IMG/VR virus record: IMGVR_UViG_3300034375_006997
Span: 1 to 26,739 of that record
DNA: 26,739 nt
Origin: a virus
Direction: 5' to 3' (one strand)
Shown: positions 13,934-19,444 of the stretch, piece by piece
How positions within the stretch are numbered: the first letter of the stretch is position 1
Layout: each line of letters begins with the position of its first letter
Notes under the pieces: model-generated
The model's database searches: none
What the model saw: the letters and a program-made list of their open reading frames with translations, nothing else
Told to the model about the DNA's origin: nothing
Translations under genes and position numbers: made by a program

Positions 13934-14154
13934 TTCTCGTTGTGGTTGATGGCGGTGAGCCGTAGTTCGTGCATCTCTTTGTAATCAAAAGCGTCCATTG
14001 GGTTGGATGTAGTGTTGTCGAATCGATTCCATGAGATAGCGTCAAACGTAAAGTCATACAGGTCTTCGTGGAGGGAGGTATCATGCACCTCGATTACTAC
14101 GGATGCATCATCGGGGTATCCCGCCATCAGGTCAATTAGTTCTTTCTTTGTCAT
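13930..14154 (-). CDS. Small hypothetical protein
   Basis: 74 aa. Starts MTKKELIDLMAGYPDDASVV, a helix then a strand IEVHDTS; it resembles the short ELI-x-x-L-x-x-YPDD pattern seen in many small phage and plasmid proteins of unknown role. ATGA overlaps at both ends. Confidence 0.65.
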   Translation of the reverse strand: MTKKELIDLMAGYPDDASVVIEVHDTSLHEDLYDFTFDAISWNRFDNTTSNPMDAFDYKEMHELRLTAINHNEK

Positions 14155-14318
14155 AGTCGTGGTAAAAAGTGTTCGTCATTAGCCAAGATTCCTGCAATGT
14201 CATGCACGAGATCAATGGAGCGTATGTTCGTGTCAGTGTCGTTGGCTGTGTTAGCCACACGCTCTGCCCACTGACGGAGGATTTCAAATTGTTCGTATGT
14301 CATAGTGTTGTTCATCAT
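14151..14318 (-). CDS. Small helical protein
   Basis: 55 aa (MMNNTMTYEQFEILRQW...). Helical, with a repeated T-N-x-T-D pattern in the middle. Three in-frame ATGs are possible (14318, 14315, 14303); 14318 is chosen because it gives the ATGA overlap used throughout the chain. Function unknown. Confidence 0.6.
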   Translation of the reverse strand: MMNNTMTYEQFEILRQWAERVANTANDTDTNIRSIDLVHDIAGILANDEHFLPRL

Positions 14319-14476
14319 ATGTTTGAGATTGTAAAGCCAAGGTCATCAGCGTAGTAGTCATACCCATACGCCTCTTGGAGTTCGTCTTTCTGATTGTATC
14401 GGTCATACACTACGCCCTCGTTGGTAAACGTGACGAGTATGTACTCACCGTTTGGGAGGTTGAGTTGTCGTGTCAT
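14315..14476 (-). CDS. Small beta-type protein
   Basis: 53 aa. Begins with strand-turn-strand (LNLPNGEYILVTFTNEGVVYD), then a Tyr/Asp-rich acidic segment (YGYDYYADDLG). ATGA overlaps at both ends. Function unknown. Confidence 0.6.
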   Translation of the reverse strand: MTRQLNLPNGEYILVTFTNEGVVYDRYNQKDELQEAYGYDYYADDLGFTISNI

Positions 14477-14628
14477 TCCTTAAAGAGTTCTTCAATGTTG
14501 TCAAAGTCACGCACGATTTCGATTGGTACGTGGTAGTAGGTATTGGTTACGGGGTCTATCCAAGTTTCGATTTCACCTGCATAGGTTTCTTCGAAGAATT
14601 CGAGTCGGGCAATGATTTCGTCGTTCAT
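14473..14628 (-). CDS. Small acidic protein
   Basis: 51 aa, acidic helix (LEFFEETYAGEIETWI) then a short strand (YYHVPIEIV) and an acidic helix. ATGA overlaps at both ends. Function unknown. Confidence 0.6.
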   Translation of the reverse strand: MNDEIIARLEFFEETYAGEIETWIDPVTNTYYHVPIEIVRDFDNIEELFKE

Positions 14629-14771
14629 GATTTGATGTATTCAGTTGGAATAAAGTATGCTTGCGATTCACCGATTGAATCGTAGTCGGCAAGGACAGCG
14701 TGGTCATCAAACCATGCCTCGTCCATGTATGTCTGTGATTCAGGCCACAGCACCAGAGTGTATGTATCCAT
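14625..14771 (-). CDS. Small hypothetical protein heading the fourth cassette
   Basis: 48 aa (MDTYTLVLWPESQTYMDEAW...). Aromatic and acidic. It opens a cassette: the leader CAAAACTCTAACACATG directly precedes it and is identical to the leader at 13080, although no promoter box is seen nearby. ATGA overlap with the next gene. Confidence 0.6.
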   Translation of the reverse strand: MDTYTLVLWPESQTYMDEAWFDDHAVLADYDSIGESQAYFIPTEYIKS

Positions 14772-15025
14772 GTGTTAGAGTTTTGAGTTAATACGTTCGG
14801 CTTTGTTTATCCCTTCTATCCACGCTTTCGCGCTCAGTGGTCCTGGTATCGACTTAGCCCACCTACCAGATTTAATGGTGAGTACCGTTGTAGCAAAGGG
14901 TGGAATCGAACCACCACATCTCTCACGCTCGTTGCCATAAGCCCTCGGTAAAGGGTAGAAGGAACGTATGTTGAGATGCACACACCAATCCACAGCCTCC
15001 TGTAGCCAGTGTCAATGCTATGTAG
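14772..15025 (-). other. Gap with a lone T-arm-like hairpin
   Basis: About 250 nt without a convincing gene. On the - strand it holds GGTGG-TTCGATT-CCACC (14899-14915), a perfect tRNA T-arm with a canonical loop, but no matching 5' acceptor strand, D-arm or anticodon arm is found. A 72-codon frame (14775-14993) crosses it; its C-terminal half (SIPGPLSAKAWIEGINKAER) could be real protein, but the first half reads through the T-arm, so it is not called. The leader of the next cassette is at the 3' end. Confidence 0.4.
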
Positions 15026-15385
15026 TTATTCCGCCAACCAGTCGTCGATGGTTCTCGACAACTCCAGTCGTTGTCGCGCATCCAGTTCTATCGCGCTTGC
15101 CATTTTCGTGGCGAACCATTGGTGGAACTGCTTCTCTTCATCATCGAAGCATCCATACGTCTGATTACGCAGGGTAACTCGGTTGCCGTTTGAATCCGTA
15201 GCTACGAGGTACGCAACCGTGGATGTTTCGCCAGTGTGTGCGCTGATTTGGTGGCGGTATTCGATAGCCACGGGTATGTTGTTCGTGGTGGTAGTCATCA
15301 CTGAGTCGTTGCGCTCAGGAGTCATGCCAGTAACGATGAGTTTATCCCAAGAAGTCAGGAAGTCGGTAAGTGTGGGTAATGCCAT
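15026..15385 (-). CDS. Hypothetical protein, single-gene third cassette
   Basis: 119 aa. Central strand-rich segment (NIPVAIEYRHQISAHTGETSTVAYLVATD) flanked by helices; C-terminal helix ARQRLELSRTIDDWLAE. Preceded by promoter 15422-15453 and a leader variant (AAATCTTTAACACATG). It is followed by the gene-poor stretch with the T-arm-like hairpin. Function unknown. Confidence 0.7.
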   Translation of the reverse strand: MALPTLTDFLTSWDKLIVTGMTPERNDSVMTTTTNNIPVAIEYRHQISAHTGETSTVAYLVATDSNGNRVTLRNQTYGCFDDEEKQFHQWFATKMASAIELDARQRLELSRTIDDWLAE

Positions 15386-15421
15386 GTGTTAAAGATTTAG
15401 ATGATGTCGTTGTTGACACCG

Positions 15422-15453
15422 CAAAGATAAGACAGAGTTTTCGTTTTTCCAAA
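15422..15453 (-). promoter_or_regulatory. Bacteroidota-type promoter for the third cassette
   Basis: On the - strand TTTG (15453-15450), 20 nt, TATCTTTG (15429-15422), with the same AAATAAATTTGGA upstream part as at 13105 and 17858. The upstream gene's 3' end (15455) touches the -33 region. Confidence 0.8.
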
Positions 15454-15454
15454 T

Positions 15455-15721
15455 TTATTTTGTAACTGACTGGTTTTCAGTAGGTTGGACAAGGCCATCA
15501 ACTTGGTAAGAGTAGCACCAATGTCCGTTGTTCAGGGTCAGTACGTAATGCTCATCCAAGCCCACAGCATCCACCTCATCCCCGTACTTTTCGTTCGGGC
15601 CTTGCGTCTGCTCGATTGCGATTACCTCTGCGATGCGCTGTCCGTCGCGCCCCCATGACCCACGGTATAGCACCTTTGAGCCTTTGCGAATGATTCGCGT
15701 GTTGAAGATTGATGTGTTCAT
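15455..15721 (-). CDS. Small beta-rich protein
   Basis: 88 aa. The segment GSKVLYRGSWGRDGQRIAEVIAIE resembles an SH3/KOW-type small barrel, followed by VLTLNNGHWCYSY and a polar tail. It may bind nucleic acid or be structural; family not recognised. ATGA overlap with the preceding gene; its end abuts the next promoter. Confidence 0.65.
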   Translation of the reverse strand: MNTSIFNTRIIRKGSKVLYRGSWGRDGQRIAEVIAIEQTQGPNEKYGDEVDAVGLDEHYVLTLNNGHWCYSYQVDGLVQPTENQSVTK

Positions 15722-15849
15722 TGTTGTTCGTTAAAAATTTCACTTACGTATTCCAGTTCCTCGATGGTCATCTCGTAGACCTGTTCGCGAGTCATCTCCA
15801 GTTGCTCGCCGTACTTCTCGTACATATAATCCCATACTGTGTTGCTCAT
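15718..15849 (-). CDS. Small acidic helical protein
   Basis: 43 aa from the ATG at 15849 (MSNTVWDYMYEKYGEQ...). Helical, Glu-rich with regular Met/Tyr spacing. The longer frame upstream to 15957 is a shadow of the neighbour. ATGA overlaps at both ends. Function unknown. Confidence 0.6.
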   Translation of the reverse strand: MSNTVWDYMYEKYGEQLEMTREQVYEMTIEELEYVSEIFNEQQ

Positions 15850-16028
15850 TGTTCGTCGATGTAAAGTTCGTCCAGTGGCATACCCGTCTTGCGCTCGATG
15901 TATGCGATAAAATTTTCCATATGGGCTTCGTCGTTGAAGACCTTGCGCACCACCCATCCCGCTGAGGGATTGGGCGATGACCAGTGGCTGCGGTAGCCAT
16001 TGTCGAATTGTAGTGTTGCTTTAATCAT
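15846..16028 (-). CDS. Small hypothetical protein
   Basis: 60 aa. Starts with a strand (IKATLQFDNGYRSHW), then GWVVRKVFNDEAHMENFIAYIE, a pattern of a small alpha/beta protein. It overlaps the preceding stop by 8 nt and the following start by ATGA. Function unknown. Confidence 0.65.
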   Translation of the reverse strand: MIKATLQFDNGYRSHWSSPNPSAGWVVRKVFNDEAHMENFIAYIERKTGMPLDELYIDEQ

Positions 16029-16311
16029 TTTCCTTCAGGTATTCGTCTATGATTTGGTAGGCTGTTTTGTCGTCGTTCAGGTACTCGTGACGATGCCCTG
16101 ACCAGTACGCGGCATTGCGTAGCGTTTCCACGCCGCTGTTGAACTTTGGCTTCGGGGTCAGGTCAAACCGTGTGCCCTTGAAGGCATCTTCGAGGATTCT
16201 TGTGTTGCCATTATCGGCTCTCAAGTATGCGTCGATCAGCGCTTCCTCGAAGCCGCCCGCTGTCTTGCGCCGTTCGTACAGCGCGTCAATGTGTTGTTGT
16301 GTTTTCATCAT
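16021..16311 (-). CDS. Hypothetical protein
   Basis: 96 aa from the ATG at 16311, which makes the ATGA overlap; a TTG at 16326 is in frame but would overlap more. Helical start (QQHIDALYERRKTAGGFEEALIDAYL), then GVETLRNAAYWSGHRHEYL and an acidic end. Function unknown. Confidence 0.65.
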   Translation of the reverse strand: MMKTQQHIDALYERRKTAGGFEEALIDAYLRADNGNTRILEDAFKGTRFDLTPKPKFNSGVETLRNAAYWSGHRHEYLNDDKTAYQIIDEYLKEND

Positions 16312-16436
16312 TTGTTGTTTTTCCAAGTTTCATATGCAAATTCAATTGCCTCGTTGATTGACTCCGCTTCCTCGCGGGTGATGGTATACCCTTCCTGAGC
16401 GTATACCTCTATGATGGCGTTGATTTTTTCGCTCAT
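16308..16436 (-). CDS. Small acidic helical protein
   Basis: 42 aa (MSEKINAIIEVYAQEGYTIT, then REEAESINEAIEFAYETW). A single amphipathic helical hairpin is likely. ATGA overlaps at both ends. Function unknown. Confidence 0.6.
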   Translation of the reverse strand: MSEKINAIIEVYAQEGYTITREEAESINEAIEFAYETWKNNK

Positions 16437-16579
16437 AGGAATGTCACTTTTTTGGTTTCGTATCCATCATCACCGATTGCCACCAAGTGGCGCAACAGGT
16501 CTTCATAGTCAGCGAACGTGCGAACGTAGTTGTTCTCGCAGTTGACCGCCTCGTTGTATGTGTGTAGCATTACTTTCAT
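16433..16579 (-). CDS. Small hypothetical protein
   Basis: 48 aa from the ATG at 16579 (MKVMLHTYNEAVNCENNYVR...), ending GYETKKVTFL. The longer frame to 16726 is a shadow of the next gene upstream. ATGA overlaps at both ends. Function unknown. Confidence 0.6.
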   Translation of the reverse strand: MKVMLHTYNEAVNCENNYVRTFADYEDLLRHLVAIGDDGYETKKVTFL

Positions 16580-16734
16580 TGATTTTCTGTTTTGATTTCG
16601 TCCCATATTTGCACACGGCTCCACCAGTGCTGCGCTCGCATCCATTCCTGTTGAGTTGCACCTGATGCAATCTTCACCCAATTCCCCCCGTATGCGCCAC
16701 GCTCGGCTCGTCCGTACATTATCCAATTTTCCAT
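16576..16734 (-). CDS. Small Trp-rich protein
   Basis: 52 aa with six tryptophans (MENWIMYGRAERGAYGGNWV, QEWMRAQHWWSRVQIW). Starts by TAATG overlap with the preceding gene, ends by ATGA with the next. Trp density suggests a compact fold or membrane-interface binding. Function unknown. Confidence 0.6.
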   Translation of the reverse strand: MENWIMYGRAERGAYGGNWVKIASGATQQEWMRAQHWWSRVQIWDEIKTENQ

Positions 16735-17153
16735 TATGCTCCAGTATTTACAAAGATTTCACGTTCAGCTTCGAGGTCGTAGATGGCACGCTCCTTGCGC
16801 TTCGCAGCGATTTCGAGCGGGACTTTGAACGACTTTACGTTGTCGTATAGGTTACACAGGTCGAAGACAATTTTGTTTCCGTCCTCTACCCACATACCCA
16901 TCACTGCGCTGCCGTTCTCATTCAGTTCCATCTGCGCTTGCAAGTGGAAGCGGTTGTACATATGCTTGAAGGCAGATTCGTTGTCCATACCAATGGACTT
17001 CTCAGGCACTACGCCACCGACTACGAAGCCCTTGTTAGGGATGTAGTATTTTGTTTCGCCGTCCTCGTATACGAGAGCGATTGAGCATCCGCCGAACAGC
17101 ATAGTCCGACCGTAAGCGAAGCACATAGCTTCGTCGAAAGAAAGATATTTCAT
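16734..17153 (-). CDS. Hypothetical protein heading the second cassette
   Basis: 139 aa. Beta-rich first part (ALVYEDGETKYYIPNKGFVVGGVVP), a middle helix, and a basic C-terminal helix (EIAAKRKERAIYDLEAEREIF). The start is preceded by the leader variant TTTCAAAATCTTTTTCAATG, lying 20 nt after the tRNA-like element rather than after a promoter. Function unknown. Confidence 0.7.
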   Translation of the reverse strand: MKYLSFDEAMCFAYGRTMLFGGCSIALVYEDGETKYYIPNKGFVVGGVVPEKSIGMDNESAFKHMYNRFHLQAQMELNENGSAVMGMWVEDGNKIVFDLCNLYDNVKSFKVPLEIAAKRKERAIYDLEAEREIFVNTGA

Positions 17154-17173
17154 TGAAAAAGATTTTGAAATTA

Positions 17174-17255
17174 GAGCGGCTCAGGGATTCGAACCCTGCG
17201 ACACTGACCTCCACTCCCGTTCCCCGTGCACTGGGTACTTGGGCAGGCAGCCGCT
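17174..17255 (-). ncRNA. tRNA-like element (perfect acceptor stem and T-arm, no canonical anticodon arm)
   Basis: 82 nt. The ends form a perfect 7-bp acceptor-like stem (AGCGGCT/AGCCGCT) stacked directly on a perfect 5-bp T-stem with a canonical loop (CAGGG-TTCGAAT-CCCTG). The 50 nt between them give no standard D-arm. The nearest anticodon-arm candidate has loop AGTGCAC, with G instead of U33, so decoding is unlikely. It lies between the first and second small-gene cassettes, 20 nt before the ATG at 17153. RNase P/RNase Z recognise the acceptor/T-arm half, so mRNA processing is a plausible role. A decayed tRNA gene is the alternative. Confidence 0.5.
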
Positions 17256-17265
17256 GTGTGATTGC

Positions 17266-17412
17266 TCAGAAGTTCTGAAAGTCAATCGAAGTATTTTGAG
17301 CGAAGGCTGCACCAACAAGGCGGCAGCCCTCGTAGTCGCGGATGTGATCGAAGTACGTATACGCATCCACCATCTCGTCCACGCTGAATTCGAGGAAGTG
17401 GTTGTACATCAT
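17266..17412 (-). CDS. Small hypothetical protein, last of the first cassette
   Basis: 48 aa (MMYNHFLEFSVDEMVDAYTY...). Acidic, aromatic; C-terminal AAFAQNTSIDFQNF. Two adjacent ATGs; 17412 gives the ATGA overlap. Its stop is 10 nt before the tRNA-like element. Function unknown. Confidence 0.6.
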   Translation of the reverse strand: MMYNHFLEFSVDEMVDAYTYFDHIRDYEGCRLVGAAFAQNTSIDFQNF

Positions 17413-17585
17413 CCAAGGATTTTAGTTAGGACATCGGTAATGGCATCTTGCAACATCCAAGTGCCTTCGGTGTACTCGCCGTTCACGTCCTCCAGTACGT
17501 CCTCATCGAGGAGTGTGGGAGCGTTGTCGAGCAAGTAGTCCGTGACCTCAATAGCCACGTCGCGGATTTGGTCTTTGTCCATCAT
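17409..17585 (-). CDS. Small acidic helical protein
   Basis: 58 aa (MMDKDQIRDVAIEVTDYLLD..., LLDEDVLEDVNGEY). Helical and acidic. ATGA overlaps at both ends; adjacent ATGs at 17585 and 17582. Function unknown. Confidence 0.6.
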   Translation of the reverse strand: MMDKDQIRDVAIEVTDYLLDNAPTLLDEDVLEDVNGEYTEGTWMLQDAITDVLTKILG

Positions 17586-17659
17586 CGGTTCAGCTTTAGG
17601 GATTCATCCATCACGTAGGTAGTAGCCACCACGTAGGCGGCCATAATTGCGACCACCAT
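17582..17659 (-). CDS. 25-aa single-helix membrane micro-protein
   Basis: 25 aa: a hydrophobic run (MVVAIMAAYVVATTYV) then a short polar end (MDESLKLNR). It is long enough for one membrane helix. TAATG overlap with the preceding stop and ATGA with the next start support translation. Could insert into the host inner membrane; inference. Confidence 0.5.
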   Translation of the reverse strand: MVVAIMAAYVVATTYVMDESLKLNR

Positions 17660-17820
17660 TATGCAGTAGCAATTAAGTCCTCCAATCGCATCTGCTCGTC
17701 ACAGGAGAGCAGGTCGAACTCCGCCGTGCAGGTGACGGCAGAACCGAGGAGTTGAACATCGTTGAACAAGGCCGAAGCCATTTGCGCTTTCTTGCGCTCT
17801 GTGTTTGTGCTGTTATGCAT
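17659..17820 (-). CDS. Small hypothetical protein heading the first cassette
   Basis: 53 aa from the ATG at 17820, next to the leader TCAAAATCTCTTACTGATG and downstream of promoter 17858-17889. Contains two Cys (VTCTAEFDLLSCDEQ) and a C-terminal helix. The frame is open further upstream but that would cross the promoter. Function unknown. Confidence 0.6.
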   Translation of the reverse strand: MHNSTNTERKKAQMASALFNDVQLLGSAVTCTAEFDLLSCDEQMRLEDLIATA

Positions 17821-17857
17821 CAGTAAGAGATTTTGAGTTTGGCAGAATTGCCGACAA

Positions 17858-17889
17858 CAAAGATAGGGCAAAGAATCCCTAAATCCAAA
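17858..17889 (-). promoter_or_regulatory. Bacteroidota-type promoter for the first cassette
   Basis: On the - strand TTTG (17889-17886), 20 nt, TATCTTTG (17865-17858), with the AAATAAATTTGGA upstream part. The same spacing and flank occur at 13105 and 15422. It lies just past the stop of the 95-aa gene (17899). Confidence 0.8.
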
Positions 17890-17898
17890 TTTATTTTT

Positions 17899-18186
17899 TT
17901 ACCCTTTAGGGTAGAGTTCCATTTCTTCATCGAAATCATCGACTACTTCGAGCATCTGCCACGTCAGCCCGTCCGCACTCCAGCTTACGGCAGTGTGCGA
18001 TTCACACGCTGGCTCGAACACGTAGTCCGCGCTCTCGCACTCACACACATAGCAGACCTCGTCCTGCACCATCATCGAGGCCGCCCACTCGCAGGCCGCC
18101 TCCTCGTCCACGAAGTTCCGCTTGCAGCGAAACTCTCCACGCTCTTCACCGAAGGTGAAGACAAAAGCAAAAATTGGATTCATCAT
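17899..18186 (-). CDS. Cys-rich acidic hypothetical protein
   Basis: 95 aa. Strand-rich start (NPIFAFVFTFGEERGEF), Cys at several sites including C-Y-V-C-E-C, then VSWSADGLTWQMLEVVDDFDEE. Could bind zinc. The gene carries at least two hairpins of the large array (18143-18161 inside it, 18185-18201 at its start). Two adjacent ATGs (18186, 18183). Function unknown. Confidence 0.65.
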   Translation of the reverse strand: MMNPIFAFVFTFGEERGEFRCKRNFVDEEAACEWAASMMVQDEVCYVCECESADYVFEPACESHTAVSWSADGLTWQMLEVVDDFDEEMELYPKG

Positions 18187-18223
18187 AAATCTTTGATTTA
18201 TAGGGTTTAACTAAAACTTCGTT

Positions 18224-18949
18224 TTAAACTGCGGGAGCAAAGGATGGCTCTAACATCGGATTTCCAGAGGAAATCAGCGCCTCTGCCTCCAGACGCTCTT
18301 GCTCCAAGCGAGCGGAGCGGAGTCGAGCCATTGCCTCCTCTGGCGACTCTCCTGGAAGGAGAGTCAGCTTCATTTGTTCCTTCTTTCGAACCTTCGGTTC
18401 GACGATCTGAACCTCTTTACGAGGTTCAAAAGGTTGAGCCTCGCCACCGTCAACTGCGTTGACGACTTTGGTTTTCTGAACCTTGCCAACTTTGTTGGCA
18501 GTAGCTGTCTTAGCTTGAGTTAACTCAAGCCCAGCAGTTGACGACCTTTTAGGTCGTCGAACTGCCTTCTTGTTCTTCTTCGAAGAACGAGCAGCCTCTC
18601 TCTCCTCTTGGAGGAGAGCATGAAGCTCCTTGTTCAGAACGGAACGTTCTGACCTTTTCAACTTCTTACCAGAGGTAAGAACAGCCTCAATCTCAGCCTT
18701 ACGGCTGGACTTCGACTTCGACTTCGAAGCCTTTGGCTTCGCCTTAGAAGCCTTCGGCTTCTTCTTAGACTTCGAAGCCTTCGGCTTCGGCTGCTCCTTC
18801 GGAGCATCGATGGAGTCGATAAACTCCGACAACGAAGCTAAAGCTTCGAGGCAGCACTGCTTCTTAGAAGCAGAAGGGTTGAACACAAAGCTGTTAACAG
18901 CTTTCTTAGCTGCCTTCAGCAGCTCTGAGTGGTTGGTGGTTTTTGCCAT
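18224..18949 (-). CDS. Lysine-rich, histone-like protein in the hairpin array
   Basis: 241 aa. Residues 1-48 form a helical head (HSELLKAAKKAVNSF, CCLEALASLSEFIDSI). About 53-90 is a low-complexity basic tract of K-P-K-A-S-K units like histone H1 tails. Two more charged helical blocks follow (residues ~90-150 and ~200-228, EEAMARLRSARLEQERLEAE). It probably coats or condenses nucleic acid. The DNA is the odd part: about 25 perfect short inverted repeats run through the coding sequence. A 23-bp hairpin lies just before the start (18956-19014). No promoter box is obvious. The reading frame is supported by the way hairpin centres avoid one codon position. Confidence 0.65.
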   Translation of the reverse strand: MAKTTNHSELLKAAKKAVNSFVFNPSASKKQCCLEALASLSEFIDSIDAPKEQPKPKASKSKKKPKASKAKPKASKSKSKSSRKAEIEAVLTSGKKLKRSERSVLNKELHALLQEEREAARSSKKNKKAVRRPKRSSTAGLELTQAKTATANKVGKVQKTKVVNAVDGGEAQPFEPRKEVQIVEPKVRKKEQMKLTLLPGESPEEAMARLRSARLEQERLEAEALISSGNPMLEPSFAPAV

Positions 18950-18955
18950 CCTTGT

Positions 18956-19014
18956 TAGATATTAAGAGTAAATAAAGAATTCACAGAATTCATTCTTTAT
19001 TTACTCTATATCTA
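18956..19014 (-). promoter_or_regulatory. Long leader hairpin before the lysine-rich gene
   Basis: AGAGTAAATAAAGAAT pairs perfectly with its complement (18965-18980 with 18992-19007, 16 bp, 11-nt loop). TAGATAT/ATATCTA adds 7 bp outside after a 2-nt bulge. The loop edge carries two GAATTC copies. It ends 7 nt before the start codon at 18949, so in mRNA it would sit against the ribosome site and could control translation; as DNA it could extrude a cruciform. Confidence 0.65.
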
Positions 19015-19152
19015 CTTCCTCCAATTCCTGCGGTATCAGCAAGCTGATACTCATACGATTGGTAGCCAAACATATGAGCATCAAAGATGCTTCAGCGCGT
19101 TTGGAAGTGAGCCTTCAGGATTGATGGCGAAGGGTTAAACCAAAGGTTTAAA

Positions 19153-19233
19153 GAGGGGATTGTCAGATGGTGGCTTTCAACTACTTACGTAGTTTAGCTT
19201 AAAGCAGTTTCTAACCAAGCCACTCAATCCCTC
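19153..19233. ncRNA. Nested long-range stem structure
   Basis: GAGG(G)GATTG at 19153-19162 pairs with CAATCCCTC at 19225-19233, and GTGGCTT (19170-19176) pairs with AAGCCAC (19217-19223). Between them sits the hairpin AACTAC/GTAGTT (19179-19194). The order of pairing is nested, as in a folded RNA of about 81 nt; the strand of transcription is unknown. No gene overlaps it. Confidence 0.45.
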
Positions 19234-19444
19234 TGATTATCAGTTAGTTAACTGATATCAGCTGTTAACTTCGTAGAAGTTACTTCTCACGTCGCAGCTT
19301 TGAAAAAGCTGAAAGTTTTGCTAAAACCCTGAGCGCATTATGCCCACGGGGTTTGCGGAATCGATTTCGGGTTCGAGGACAAAACGCTAGTAGGTGTAGA
19401 GAATCCCCACGATCTGTATTACAAACCCCTTTTTTAAGGCTGGT

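Noticed and set aside
14892-14915. Possible complete tRNA gene on the - strand
   Set aside because: Only a T-arm and a 3' acceptor-like strand are present. No AGCAAAG-type 5' partner, D-arm or anticodon arm was found within about 150 nt.
14775-14993. 72-codon - strand frame in the gap before the fourth cassette
   Set aside because: First half reads through the T-arm-like hairpin; only the last 30 codons look protein-like and there is no fitting start.
18244-18965. Open frames on the + strand opposite the lysine-rich gene
   Set aside because: They give Phe/Ser/Glu-rich low-complexity mirror sequences expected from an antisense reading of Lys/Ala-rich palindromic DNA, with no start signals.
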